The notes below the pieces were generated by a model. It was not told where the DNA came from, ran no database searches, and saw only the letters and a program-made list of their open reading frames with translations. Below, piece after piece: positions 33,515 to 42,393 of a stretch of DNA of 64,000 nt (position 1 is the stretch's first letter; every line of letters begins with the position of its first letter). The position numbers and the translations under genes are program-made. Source of the DNA: JAYSYM01 sp964543475 (GTDB taxonomy: Bacteria; Bdellovibrionota; Bdellovibrionia; Bdellovibrionales; JAMPXM01); the NCBI GenBank assembly GCA_964543475.1, contig CAZIYJ010000002.1, positions 372,001 through 436,000 of the forward strand. The letters run 5' to 3'.

Positions 33515-34344
33515 TTCGAATCGCTGCGGTCGGCGATGTTCATTACGATCAATCTTCACGAGGCCGACTAGCGAAATATTTTAGCGAGGCTCGGCAATTC
33601 GCCGATGTCTTGCTTCTGGCTGGCGATTTGACGAAAGTTGGAACAGTCCCCGAAATCAACGCGTTGATTGATGACCTTAAGCTTGCATTGATTCCAAAAA
33701 TTGCAGTGCTCGGAAACCATGATCATCATTCAGATCAAGGCGACGAAATTAAAGATGCACTAAAAGCAGCGGGCGTGCATGTTCTCGAGAGAGAAAGCGT
33801 CATTCTCGAAATCAACGGCCAAAAAATTGGATTCGTTGGTCAAAAGGGTTTTGGCGGAGGATTTGTCGGTGCTTGCGCGTCGGACTTCGGTGAAATTGAA
33901 ATGAAAGCTTTTGTGCGCGTCACAAAAAATTACGCTGAGTCTCTCCGCGATCAGCTTCAAGCTCTAAAAACAGAATACAAAATCGTGCTTCTCCACTACT
34001 CGCCTTGCGAAGACACTTTGTTCGGTGAGAAAAAAGAAATTTATCCGTTCCTAGGAAGCTATTTGCTTGCTGAGGCAATTGATGAAGGTGGTGCTGACAT
34101 TGTCTTTCACGGTCATGCACATCATGGTGTTGAAAAGGGTGTCACTCCTGGCGGAGTGCAGGTAAGAAACGTTGCACTCCCGGTGATCAGACACGCATAC
34201 AATATTTATCGAATTAACAAAGACGGATTAGTTGGAGAGCCCAGCGCTGCGCGGCAACTCTTCCCTAACGAAAACCAGAATCAATCCGCCAGCAACGAAA
34301 AGCACAAGCAGGCCGAGAATCCCGTATCGAGCGCTCCCCGTTAG
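33511..34344 (+). CDS. Calcineurin-like metallophosphoesterase
   Basis: The 277-residue protein carries all metal motifs: GDVHYD, LLLAGDLT, VLGNHDHHS, LLHYSP and FHGHAHHG. It should hydrolyse a phosphomono- or diester. Its ATG overlaps the nucleotidyltransferase stop (ATGA), so the two are translated together; one may add and the other remove a nucleotide. The last 39 codons run antisense to the end of the UMF1 gene, and that C-terminal tail (polar, Asn/Gln/Ser-rich) looks like read-through sequence rather than domain. Confidence 0.88.
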   Translation: MIRIAAVGDVHYDQSSRGRLAKYFSEARQFADVLLLAGDLTKVGTVPEINALIDDLKLALIPKIAVLGNHDHHSDQGDEIKDALKAAGVHVLERESVILEINGQKIGFVGQKGFGGGFVGACASDFGEIEMKAFVRVTKNYAESLRDQLQALKTEYKIVLLHYSPCEDTLFGEKKEIYPFLGSYLLAEAIDEGGADIVFHGHAHHGVEKGVTPGGVQVRNVALPVIRHAYNIYRINKDGLVGEPSAARQLFPNENQNQSASNEKHKQAENPVSSAPR

Positions 34345-35499
34345 CGAGGCACCTAAGGCGACTAACAATGGTCCGCCCACAGAAGCAAATTTGCCGATGA
34401 GATTGTAAAATCCAAAATATTCTCCGGCAAATTTTGGCGGAATCATTTTGGCGTAGAAGCTTCGGCTTAGCGCCTGCACTCCACCTTGCACAAGACCAAT
34501 CACAGCTGCGACCGCATAGAATTCTAATTCGTTATTCATCTGAGTTGCGAAAATCACCACTCCCGCATAAACGATGATTCCAACTAAAATCAATTTCTTC
34601 GGACTTATTCGCGATGCAAGCCATCCAAAAAATATTGCAGACGGTGCGCCAACAAATTGCGTCAGCAGCAACGCTGTGATGAGGGCCGAAGAACTTAAAC
34701 CAATCGACACTCCATGATTCACCGCCATGCTGATCACAGTGTAAACGCCATCGATGTAGAGCCAGTACGCAAGCAAAAATAGCATCAGGTTTCGCTGCGA
34801 TTTAATTTTACCAAGTGTTGAACGAATCTCGCCAAAGCTTGCGCGCACTGAAGTCAGCCAAGATAGTTTCGTGCGTGCAGTTGCTGGCTCAGGAACAAAA
34901 AGAAATAGCGGAATTGAAAATAGCAGCCACCAAACTGCCACCGTTAAGAATGCACCCTTCACTGCCGAAGTGGCGTCAGCAAAACCGAAGAGCTCAGGCT
35001 TTTGAAACATTAGTACGTTTACTGCGAGCAGCAATCCGCCACCGAGATAACCAAGTGCAAATCCGAGCGATGAAACGCGGTCTGTGTCGCCAGTAGACAC
35101 AGAGGGAAGTAGTGAGTCATAGAAAACATTGGCTGCGGCAAAAGCGAAGATCGAAAATCCGTAGATAACAGCAGCTTTTAGCCATTCTCCTTCGCCTAGA
35201 TAGGCCAGTGCAGCGGTCCCGAAGACTCCAACCATCATAAAAAAGAACAAGGATTTCTTTTTTACGCCGCCTAAATCAGAAGTAGCTCCCAGGATCGGAG
35301 CAAGCACGGCGAGAGCAAAACCAGACACTGCCAAAGTAATACCTAGATTTGAGGTAGTTTGCGCGGGGTCTGCGCCCGCACTCCAGTACTTTTGAAAGAA
35401 AAGAGGGAAGAAACCGGCCATAATCGTTGTGGCGAAGGCACTGTTGGCCCAATCGTATAATCCCCAAGACCAGACGCGCGTTTTATGTACAGTATTCAA
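34228..35499 (-). CDS. UMF1-family MFS permease (Atg22-like)
   Basis: The 423-residue permease has about 12 membrane helices and the UMF1 signature WGLYDWANSAFATTI at its start. Acidic and Gly residues that mark the family follow in NVFYDSLLPSVS and VQGGVQALSRSFYAKMIP. Members are thought to export amino acids or peptides, as Atg22 does in yeast vacuoles. Its final helix (GILGLLVLFVAGGLILVFV) overlaps the metallophosphoesterase gene on the other strand by 117 bases. Confidence 0.88.
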   Translation of the reverse strand: MNTVHKTRVWSWGLYDWANSAFATTIMAGFFPLFFQKYWSAGADPAQTTSNLGITLAVSGFALAVLAPILGATSDLGGVKKKSLFFFMMVGVFGTAALAYLGEGEWLKAAVIYGFSIFAFAAANVFYDSLLPSVSTGDTDRVSSLGFALGYLGGGLLLAVNVLMFQKPELFGFADATSAVKGAFLTVAVWWLLFSIPLFLFVPEPATARTKLSWLTSVRASFGEIRSTLGKIKSQRNLMLFLLAYWLYIDGVYTVISMAVNHGVSIGLSSSALITALLLTQFVGAPSAIFFGWLASRISPKKLILVGIIVYAGVVIFATQMNNELEFYAVAAVIGLVQGGVQALSRSFYAKMIPPKFAGEYFGFYNLIGKFASVGGPLLVALGASLTGSARYGILGLLVLFVAGGLILVFVREELPRSAGLSN

Positions 35500-35572
35500 A
35501 CTTTGCTCCCTTGCTTCTCCCTAAGGTTTGCTGATATTTCTTTAGGCAGCAACTAATTATGGAGGCCCTCGA

Positions 35573-36193
35573 ATGAATTCTCTAATTTCAAAGTCACTGA
35601 TGATCGCTACTGCAATCGTGACTCTTGCCGCTTGCGAAATGCCAGGAACGTTAACTGCTAACCAAAACGTTAACCTTCTCGATAAAAAAGCAAAGGTTGT
35701 TTCGATTCAGGCTGGCCAAACTTACAAAGCAAGCATTGAAAAAGAAGACGACACTCTTGAACTCGATATCGACGTTAACGGTAAACAGCGAAAAGTTCGC
35801 TTTCGCCCAGCGATAGGCCAAGAGATTCCGCAAGAAGAAGGCGAGTTGTTCATCTCTTCTGCTCAATCAGGTCAGCCAGTTGATATGCACGGCGTTTTGG
35901 ATACTGAGTACACTCAAGGCCAAGAGCAATGGGGCCAACGCAATTGTTACGAGCGCGTACCAGTTCGTGTTTGTGGCAAGAACCAACAAGGTCAGTATGT
36001 TTGCTGGACTGAGTATCGCCAAGTTCAAGGCACCCAAGACGTGCGTTACTACAACCGTCGCACAACTCGCACTGGTGTGATCCGTTTGTTAAATCCGGGC
36101 ACATCTAAAGTTGCAGCACGATTCGACGGCCGCTCAGTCAACGATGAACAGATCATCACTTGGCAAGGTCACTGCCGAGTTTACGGCTACTAA
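35573..36193 (+). CDS. Lipoprotein of unknown function
   Basis: The 206-residue protein has a clear lipoprotein signal (LAAC, Cys21). The mature part has two regions: about 25-100, a charged beta-rich segment, and about 110-206, rich in Tyr, Gln, Arg and Cys with four cysteines (NCYERVPVRVCG, VCWTEY, GHCRVYG). I do not recognise a family. A TATGGAGG ribosome site precedes the ATG. A strong terminator follows. Confidence 0.7.
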   Translation: MNSLISKSLMIATAIVTLAACEMPGTLTANQNVNLLDKKAKVVSIQAGQTYKASIEKEDDTLELDIDVNGKQRKVRFRPAIGQEIPQEEGELFISSAQSGQPVDMHGVLDTEYTQGQEQWGQRNCYERVPVRVCGKNQQGQYVCWTEYRQVQGTQDVRYYNRRTTRTGVIRLLNPGTSKVAARFDGRSVNDEQIITWQGHCRVYGY

Positions 36194-36230
36194 GGCAATC
36201 GATTCTTTTTCGAAATTTAATTTAGATTTG

Positions 36231-36257
36231 AACCCCACTTGATGTGGGGTTTTTTTT
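36231..36257 (+). terminator. Rho-independent terminator of the lipoprotein gene
   Basis: An 8-bp perfect stem (AACCCCAC / GTGGGGTT) with a 5-base loop is followed by a run of eight T residues that starts inside the stem. Confidence 0.9.
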
Positions 36258-36275
36258 GGAGAAGCTTCCCTAATC

Positions 36276-36803
36276 ATGTTCTTATTTTCCCTCGCCACAC
36301 CTGCCAACGCCGATGAACTAAATGTTTTAGTGAACTCGGTTTACCGCGGCGAAACCGGCATGCGCTCCTGGACCGGCGAAGCTCATTTGCTCGACGGCCA
36401 ACGCATCGACACCGATCGCTTGCGCGAAATTATGCTGGAGGATGAAAGCGTAATTCTGGTTGCTCGCACCAACAGCACGGGCCCGTTGATCATCGGTTGC
36501 GTTCATCTCCGCCGCGAAAAAGATCACGCCTACCTCGGCATGCTCACCGCCGACATCGGCTCACAACGCTCCGGCCTCGGCTCAGCACTCTTGATCGAAG
36601 CCGAGCGCTACACCGGCGAAGTCTTTGGTTTACGCAAAATCCGCATGACCGTAATTTCTCTTCGCACCGAACTGATCGCTTGGTACGCAAAGCGCGGCTA
36701 CCAACCCACAGGCCAACGCGAACCCTTCCCTTACGGCAACGCCCGCTTCGGTCTCCCGAAACGCCCCGACCTCGAGTTCGTCGTCTTAAGTAAAAATTTC
36801 TGA
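36276..36803 (+). CDS. GNAT-family N-acetyltransferase
   Basis: The 175-residue protein has the GNAT pattern: LATPANADELNVLVNSVYRGE (N-terminal helices, 20-residue block), the LGMLTADIGSQRSGLGSALL acetyl-CoA loop (R-x-x-G-x-G/A), and AWYAKRGYQPTG. The substrate is unknown. The coding sequence is rich in C-ending codons compared with its neighbours. The ATG lies only 18 bases after a strong terminator and the nearest GGAG is 14 bases away, so the promoter and start are unclear. Confidence 0.8.
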   Translation: MFLFSLATPANADELNVLVNSVYRGETGMRSWTGEAHLLDGQRIDTDRLREIMLEDESVILVARTNSTGPLIIGCVHLRREKDHAYLGMLTADIGSQRSGLGSALLIEAERYTGEVFGLRKIRMTVISLRTELIAWYAKRGYQPTGQREPFPYGNARFGLPKRPDLEFVVLSKNF

Positions 36804-36850
36804 TGATATCCAGGAGTTGGTTCTTTAGTGTTCCACGCATTGAGGCGCGG

Positions 36851-37666
36851 TCAATCATCTCGCGAGAGGCGAATGAGCTTTCTAGCCGGCCGAACAAATT
36901 CCTTTTCTGTTAAGTAAGAAAATCCAAGCTCCAACAGAAATTTCTCAGCCCTATCATCGACTCCGTGGTCGTTGCCCGGATAAGTTAGGAAATAAGAATG
37001 AAAGTTTCCAGCTCGAGTGATCAACTTGAATACTTCGGAAGCTTTTTGAGTCGAGACCCTTGGATCGCTCTGCGGAATGCCAAGGAAATAAAAATTTTTT
37101 AGCAACGACTGTTGGTGCAATTGCAATTCAGAATTGCGCAACAATTGCGAGCCTTTAATTTTATCAAATTCCCAAAGTTCACCGAGATCAGTTACCGGCG
37201 CTAATCCTATCAGGCAAGTCGGAAGAGAAAAACGCTCCATAAACTTCATTGCAGTGAACGCGCCGCGAGAAAATCCGACAAAGCAAATTTTGTTTATATT
37301 AATTGAATTGGAAGACGCTAACTGATTTAGCTTCTCGATTAGAAACTTAGAAAATTGGTTAAATAAATCTTCCCCTTTTGCAATTCTATACGCCCAGCAA
37401 CTCAGCCCTTCTACTTCGTCATATCTTACGTCTTCTCCGTGGCACGGGACACTCACCGTTAGCAAACTCACTTCCCTTTTCCTAAAGTACTGAAATCCAG
37501 TACTTTGAATACTACTTCTTATATCCGCAGTCAGAACCACAACCAGAGGACGCTGAGAACCTGTTACAATATTTTCGGAATGAAAATTAGTCACTTCAGC
37601 CAAAGATGATGGCGAGATAGCAATAACAAAAAGAAATGAGAGGCCCCTTAAAAACATGTGGTCCAT
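36851..37666 (-). CDS. Exported alpha/beta hydrolase-like protein
   Basis: The 271-residue protein has a signal peptide (about 1-23, ending LAEVT). The nucleophile elbow GFSRGAF and a C-terminal DHGVDD motif support an alpha/beta-hydrolase fold; the region VPCHGEDVR fits the strand that carries the oxyanion hole. The closest group is dienelactone-hydrolase or prolyl-oligopeptidase-like. The substrate is unknown. Two starts (37666 and 37657) are possible. Confidence 0.65.
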   Translation of the reverse strand: MDHMFLRGLSFLFVIAISPSSLAEVTNFHSENIVTGSQRPLVVVLTADIRSSIQSTGFQYFRKREVSLLTVSVPCHGEDVRYDEVEGLSCWAYRIAKGEDLFNQFSKFLIEKLNQLASSNSININKICFVGFSRGAFTAMKFMERFSLPTCLIGLAPVTDLGELWEFDKIKGSQLLRNSELQLHQQSLLKNFYFLGIPQSDPRVSTQKASEVFKLITRAGNFHSYFLTYPGNDHGVDDRAEKFLLELGFSYLTEKEFVRPARKLIRLSRDD

Positions 37667-37702
37667 TGTGAGATGATGACAACTCTCTGCAGCTTAATTA
37701 AG

Positions 37703-37779
37703 TGGTGATCCCGCCTCGACTCGAACGAGGGACCTACTGCTTAGAAGGCAGTTGCTCTATCCAGCTGAGCTACGGGACC
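37703..37779 (-). tRNA. tRNA-Arg (anticodon TCT)
   Basis: On the minus strand the gene begins GGTCCCG and ends CGGGATC-A-CCA; the acceptor stem pairs with one G-T. The D arm (GCTCAGCTGGATAGAGC), the anticodon arm with loop CTTCTAA, and the T arm (CCTCG-TTCGAGT-CGAGG) are all intact. CCA is encoded. It marks the left edge of the glycan gene region. Confidence 0.95.
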
Positions 37780-37789
37780 ACGAAAAGCC

Positions 37790-37818
37790 ACTATTGCAAG
37801 AAGAAGAAGACATTTCAA
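37790..37818 (-). promoter_or_regulatory. Promoter of tRNA-Arg
   Basis: On the minus strand TTGAAA (37818-37813) and AATAGT (37795-37790) are 17 bases apart, about 11 bases before the mature tRNA 5' end. Confidence 0.5.
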
Positions 37819-37852
37819 CTATTGCGCAATCGCAACATTGAGGAACTGTAGA

Positions 37853-39277
37853 TCAACGCCCATAATCGTCCTGGAAACGAATGATGTCATCTTCACCAAA
37901 ATAAATTCCGGTTTGGACTTCGACAAATTCTAGTGGCTCAGTGCCAATATTTTTAATTCGGTGCTTAGTCCCTGCAGGTACGTAGACTGATTCGCCAGGT
38001 ATCAGCCGCCTCGCTGCTCCATCTAGCACAACTTCCGCCTGCCCGCGAACTATCACCCAGTGTTCATTGCGCTTGTAATGGAGCTGATACGAGATTTGCG
38101 CGCCCGGATCAATCACTATAATTTTTGATTTAAAATGTGGCTCCTCACGAAGAATTGTATAAGTCCCCCATGGCCGCCTCTCAAACCGATGCTCTTTAGC
38201 GGCTACGTGACCCCGTTTCGTAAGCTGATCAACAATTAATTTCACATCTTGCGACGAGCCCTTTTTAGTAACTAGTAGGGCGTCGGGGGTATCAATGACG
38301 ATCAGGTCTTTCACTTCAACCAGACCATAAACTTTTTCGGTCATCGAGAAGACAAAGTTGTTGTCAGCGTTTGCTTCAACAACATCGGACTTATTCAGAA
38401 ACTCAACTGAAAACGGAGGAGCGCTAAAACGCGAGACATCATCCCAAGAACCTAGATCGCTCCAACCTAAATCACATGGTATGCAGACTATACCGCCCTT
38501 CAGCTTTTCCATTACCGCATAGTCGATGCTAATCTTGGGAAGTTTCTGATATAGTCCGCCAAGATTCGACATGTCTTTGTTGAGAGCACTCAGCTCGTTC
38601 CAAATTTCAGGAACGAAGTTGGTGAGATGCTCAATCATCTTTTCCACCTTGAAAACAAAAATTCCAGCATTCCAATAGAAATTGCGACTAGCTATGAAAC
38701 TCTTAGCAGTTTCAAGGTCTGGCTTCTCCCGAAAAGATTGAACAGACCAAGCAGAAAGGGATTTTTGAGATGCATACTTATCGGGTTTGGTTTCAATGTA
38801 CCCGAATCCAGTTGCTGGATTCTCAGGCTGAATTCCAAGTGTTACGACTAAGTCATTTTCGGCGCAGTCTCGAGCCAAGCTCAAGGCATCTATAAATACG
38901 CTGTCATTTGAAATCAAATGATCTGACGGAAATATTCCTACCAATTCTGCCTTGCGCCCATCGAGTTCGAAAATCTTGCAAAGTAAAGCAATAGCCGGAG
39001 CAGTATTCCGAGCACTTGGCTCAAAAACTATTTGATTCTGCGAAAAACCCAGTTTTTGAAAAACCCCGGCAGTCAGGTTATGAAGCTCACTGACCGTAAG
39101 TGTCCAAGGGGAGCCAAGGACTGAAACTCGCTTTAATGTCTTCTCCAAAAGACTTTCATCCATCAGCTCGCAAAACTGCTTAGGAAATGAAGACCTGGAT
39201 AAGGGCCAGAGTCGCGTGCCCATTCCGCCTGACAGAACTACCGGAGTGAATTTGCTCGTCTGAGAATTGATTGGCAT
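37853..39277 (-). CDS. manC: Mannose-1-phosphate guanylyltransferase / mannose-6-phosphate isomerase (AlgA/ManC type)
   Basis: The 474-residue bifunctional enzyme makes GDP-mannose. The N-terminal pyrophosphorylase domain has LSGGMGTRLWPLSRSSFPKQF (20-residue core), then FPSDHLI and the REKP motif. The C-terminal cupin has RPWGTYTIL, YQLHYKRNEHWVIVRG and the zinc-type VPAGTKHRI. The domain order is that of the type II PMI. It supplies GDP-mannose for surface polysaccharide. It is divergent from the O-antigen ligase gene. Confidence 0.93.
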   Translation of the reverse strand: MPINSQTSKFTPVVLSGGMGTRLWPLSRSSFPKQFCELMDESLLEKTLKRVSVLGSPWTLTVSELHNLTAGVFQKLGFSQNQIVFEPSARNTAPAIALLCKIFELDGRKAELVGIFPSDHLISNDSVFIDALSLARDCAENDLVVTLGIQPENPATGFGYIETKPDKYASQKSLSAWSVQSFREKPDLETAKSFIASRNFYWNAGIFVFKVEKMIEHLTNFVPEIWNELSALNKDMSNLGGLYQKLPKISIDYAVMEKLKGGIVCIPCDLGWSDLGSWDDVSRFSAPPFSVEFLNKSDVVEANADNNFVFSMTEKVYGLVEVKDLIVIDTPDALLVTKKGSSQDVKLIVDQLTKRGHVAAKEHRFERRPWGTYTILREEPHFKSKIIVIDPGAQISYQLHYKRNEHWVIVRGQAEVVLDGAARRLIPGESVYVPAGTKHRIKNIGTEPLEFVEVQTGIYFGEDDIIRFQDDYGR

Positions 39278-39341
39278 GCGCTGGATAATCTCACTCTATA
39301 ATGTGCTTGCAAAGAGAATTTCTTGGTGTCTTTTATAATGG
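39278..39341. promoter_or_regulatory. Divergent promoter region with two TATAAT boxes
   Basis: Two perfect TATAAT hexamers (39297-39302 and 39334-39339) lie in the 64 bases between manC and the O-antigen ligase gene. Neither has an ideal -35 at 17 bases on the plus strand. The second would give a transcript start only a few bases from the ATG at 39351. Confidence 0.35.
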
Positions 39342-40643
39342 ATGCTCTCCATGGAACGCCACTACCGACTTCTCTTTGCCTGCTTTTGCCTGTATTTCTT
39401 TTTCACATTGACGTCTCGCGCAGGAATGGAAGCTTTTGCGTGGCTGACTGTTGCAGTGGCCATACTCTATTTTTTGCGAATTTCAGATTTTGAAAAGTTT
39501 CGCAAGATAGCGGGAATTTATCCTTGGAAGATTCTCTCCATCTTGCTGGCAATTGTAATAGCAGGCCTCGTGTTTAATTCAGCTTCTGACACCAATTTTG
39601 GACCGCCTCTTTTTGCCCAAAGGTACATGATCTTACTTTTCGCCTGGGCGATGATTTTATCAACCGATAGATTCAACGAAAGCCATTTTAAATACTTCCT
39701 GATAGTGATTGGACTCATCTCCCTGTACGCAATATTTCAATCGATAACTGGTCTCGACTTGTTACGGCCAGGGTCCAATCGCGCAGTTCATCAGCTCTCG
39801 TTGCCAAACTCCAAAGTTCAGTTGTGGCGCTCAGCAGGCTTGTACGATAGCCCCACTCACTATGCATATGCGGCGGGAATGCAAGCAAGCCTGGCACTTG
39901 CATATGCCATTGTATCAAGAAAGAAAAAAATTGCCTTCAATCTGTTCGGCCTCTCGCTACTAGTTTACACATTAGCTATGACGAGTGTAATCACCACTTA
40001 CACTCGCGGTGCTTGGGCGGGACTTGCAGTTTCAGGCGTAGCGATGGCAACTCTTGTACAACCTAAAATTGGACTGAAATTAGCTGCAGTTGGCGCCATT
40101 ATTGTCACACTTATTACGTCATTTTCGCCCTCATTACGTGAACGACTCTTTTCTGTGTTTGATTTAGAGTTCTCTAGCAATTCTGATCGGCTATTCCTCT
40201 GGAAGATTAACTGGGAAATGTTCAAGGACTATCCGATTCTTGGAATTGGATACGGTCAGAATCAATTTCGCGCCCAAGAGTATGCGACTAAATTTGGGCA
40301 ACCCGATGCTTTTTTGAGTCACGCGCACAACAACTATTTGGAAATGCTTACTGGCACTGGAGCAACTGGCCTTGCTGCATATTTAGCTTTAATTATTTTC
40401 ATGTTAAGTCTTACGATAAAGCTCTTTAGGAAAATTCCAGAGAATAACATTTTTTGGCGCACTATTGCATTAGGTGCTTTCGGCGCTCAACTGCACCTTC
40501 ATGTTGGTGGACTTACTGAAGCAAATTTCAAATCGATCATCACCAACCACCATTTAGTGATTGCCTGGGCATTTGTTATTGCCGGAACTTGTCTCTTCAA
40601 CGACCAAAACAGAACTGAAACGAATCGAGGATACAATGTCTAG
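39342..40643 (+). CDS. O-antigen ligase / polymerase (Wzy/WaaL family)
   Basis: The 433-residue membrane protein has about 11 helices with a large periplasmic loop. It carries the Wzy_C-type motif TRGAWAGLAVSG and a following WKINWEMFKDYPILGIGYGQ, then SHAHNNYLEMLTGTGATGL. These blocks match O-antigen ligase and polymerase proteins of the PF04932 group. Either polymerisation or transfer of the glycan to a carrier is possible. ATG at 39342 or 39351 can be the start. It overlaps the methyltransferase gene by eight bases. Confidence 0.85.
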   Translation: MLSMERHYRLLFACFCLYFFFTLTSRAGMEAFAWLTVAVAILYFLRISDFEKFRKIAGIYPWKILSILLAIVIAGLVFNSASDTNFGPPLFAQRYMILLFAWAMILSTDRFNESHFKYFLIVIGLISLYAIFQSITGLDLLRPGSNRAVHQLSLPNSKVQLWRSAGLYDSPTHYAYAAGMQASLALAYAIVSRKKKIAFNLFGLSLLVYTLAMTSVITTYTRGAWAGLAVSGVAMATLVQPKIGLKLAAVGAIIVTLITSFSPSLRERLFSVFDLEFSSNSDRLFLWKINWEMFKDYPILGIGYGQNQFRAQEYATKFGQPDAFLSHAHNNYLEMLTGTGATGLAAYLALIIFMLSLTIKLFRKIPENNIFWRTIALGAFGAQLHLHVGGLTEANFKSIITNHHLVIAWAFVIAGTCLFNDQNRTETNRGYNV

Positions 40644-41343
40644 TCAGGAAGATGTTTTTCTTGCGGGAGAAGCTGATGCCTGGTTTGAGAGAAACAAATC
40701 TGCACTTAGCAACAAGACTGCGGGACAAGATCCAGTTTTCAAATACCTATCCGCAAACTCAGAATTAATCAGAGGTAAAACTGTACTTGAAGTCGGTTGT
40801 TCCAACGGTTACCGACTGTCATGGCTAAAGTCCCAGTTTGCTTGCTCTGTGCTCGGATTTGATCCTTCTGCAAAAGCAATAGAATCGGGCGCTGAGCAAT
40901 TCGAGTTAGAGATTCCTAAAGAACTCTTCTTAATGGAAAATGGAATGAACTTTTGGCGCGATACTCTCCAGAAAAAATTTCCTCGAGAAAGTATCGACTG
41001 CATCGTCTTTGGCCACAGCCTGTATCTTGTCTCCCCAGAAATGCTTCCTCAGATTGTCGCAACTACAGATTATCTTCTAAAAACCGGAGGACTGATTGCG
41101 ATATTCGACTTTGATAGCCCTTGTCAGCGCAGGAAATACCACCACGCCCCTGATTCTGAAGTATTCTCTTATAAAATGAATTTCAATAGGCTATTCGACT
41201 GGATTCCATATTACCGGTTAATACACAAAGATGTTGCTGAACATGATTTGTCAGTTTCGGTCGGAAATATTCACGAAGATTGTGCGCTGAGTATCTTGAG
41301 AAAAATTTCAATTGCTAATGCCTACCCTCAAATTGGCACTTAG
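40636..41343 (+). CDS. Class I SAM-dependent methyltransferase
   Basis: The 235-residue protein has SAM motif I, VLEVGCSNGYRLSWL (about 52-66), an acidic loop near GFDPS, and motif YLVSPEMLPQIV. It fits methyltransferases that modify sugars in polysaccharide loci, but the target is not shown. The start is the ATG inside the end of the ligase gene, after an ATCGAGG site. Its stop overlaps the convergent galE-like stop. Confidence 0.8.
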   Translation: MSSQEDVFLAGEADAWFERNKSALSNKTAGQDPVFKYLSANSELIRGKTVLEVGCSNGYRLSWLKSQFACSVLGFDPSAKAIESGAEQFELEIPKELFLMENGMNFWRDTLQKKFPRESIDCIVFGHSLYLVSPEMLPQIVATTDYLLKTGGLIAIFDFDSPCQRRKYHHAPDSEVFSYKMNFNRLFDWIPYYRLIHKDVAEHDLSVSVGNIHEDCALSILRKISIANAYPQIGT

Positions 41344-42332
41344 TACTTTCCGCTAAGATATTTTTTCTCCCACTCATAGGCAGTCTTACAAATCAGCTCT
41401 ATGTTATCGTGCTGAGGCACCCAACCGAGTTCTGAACGCAGGCGCGCACTGTCCGCAATTAGATTTTCAGCGTCACCCGGTCTTCGTGGGCTCTCGACAA
41501 CTTTCAGTTCATTGCCAAGAATTCTATTGAATGCTGAAATGACCTCACGAACGCTGTAGCCCTTTCCATATCCGCAGTTGTAAATTTTCTGACCATTTCC
41601 GCCGTTCATTAGAGAGCGAAGTGCAACAAGATGAGCTGATGCTAGATCTTCTACATGAATATAATCTCGAACACATGTTCCATCGGGAGTCGAATAGTCT
41701 GTTCCAAAAATTCTAAGATGATCTCTCACTCCGCAGGCAACTTCGCAGGCAACTTTTATTAAATGAGTAGAGTGAGGAGTAGCCTGCCCCAATTTTTGAT
41801 CGAATGAAGCTCCAGCAGCATTGAAATATCTGAGAACTACAGAGTTTATGTTTTTTTCGAGATCCTGCAGGATCTGCTCAACCATCAAATTGGAACGGCC
41901 ATACGCTTGGGTTGGGTTGGTCGTAGTTTCTTCGGATATTGGCTTTAGGTGCCCTCCACCGTAAACAGCCGCCGTTGATGAAAAGATAAACTTATTCACT
42001 TTGTTTTGGGCACAGGCCTCAAGCAACGAAACCACCGAACAGACGTTGTTCCGATAGTACTTCAACGGATCCCGAACTGACTCTTCGAGGTCGATATGGG
42101 CAGCAAAATGAATAACTGCTTCAAAATTGCTTTGAACAAATAGTTTTTTAAGTAATTCAGTATCTGCAGTTGAACCTTCTACAAACTCTGCTCGACTATC
42201 AACTGCCCACTTGTGACCGGAGTATAGACTGTCGAGGACTGTAACTTTGTACCCCTCGTTAAGCAAAAGACGAGCAGTATGAGATCCGACATAACCCGCG
42301 CCACCAGTTACTAAAACATGCTGTGTAAACAT
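41340..42332 (-). CDS. galE: UDP-glucose 4-epimerase-like protein with altered YxxxK
   Basis: The 330-residue extended SDR has the NAD motif GGAGYVGSH (10-18) and strong GalE-type blocks (FAAHIDLEESVRDPLKYY, SSTAAVYG, YFNAAGA, YIHVEDLASAHL). It should interconvert UDP-glucose and UDP-galactose. However, the catalytic Y-x-x-x-K reads YGRSN (Tyr144 to Asn148): AAT encodes Asn where the invariant Lys is expected. It may be less active, or the Lys role may be replaced. It is followed by a GT2 gene upstream in the same direction. Confidence 0.85.
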   Translation of the reverse strand: MFTQHVLVTGGAGYVGSHTARLLLNEGYKVTVLDSLYSGHKWAVDSRAEFVEGSTADTELLKKLFVQSNFEAVIHFAAHIDLEESVRDPLKYYRNNVCSVVSLLEACAQNKVNKFIFSSTAAVYGGGHLKPISEETTTNPTQAYGRSNLMVEQILQDLEKNINSVVLRYFNAAGASFDQKLGQATPHSTHLIKVACEVACGVRDHLRIFGTDYSTPDGTCVRDYIHVEDLASAHLVALRSLMNGGNGQKIYNCGYGKGYSVREVISAFNRILGNELKVVESPRRPGDAENLIADSARLRSELGWVPQHDNIELICKTAYEWEKKYLSGKY

Positions 42333-42393
42333 CGATCCTCCGAGATCGCTGGAAGATACTTACAACCAGAGTAAAAATTCGACTAGTTTACAT

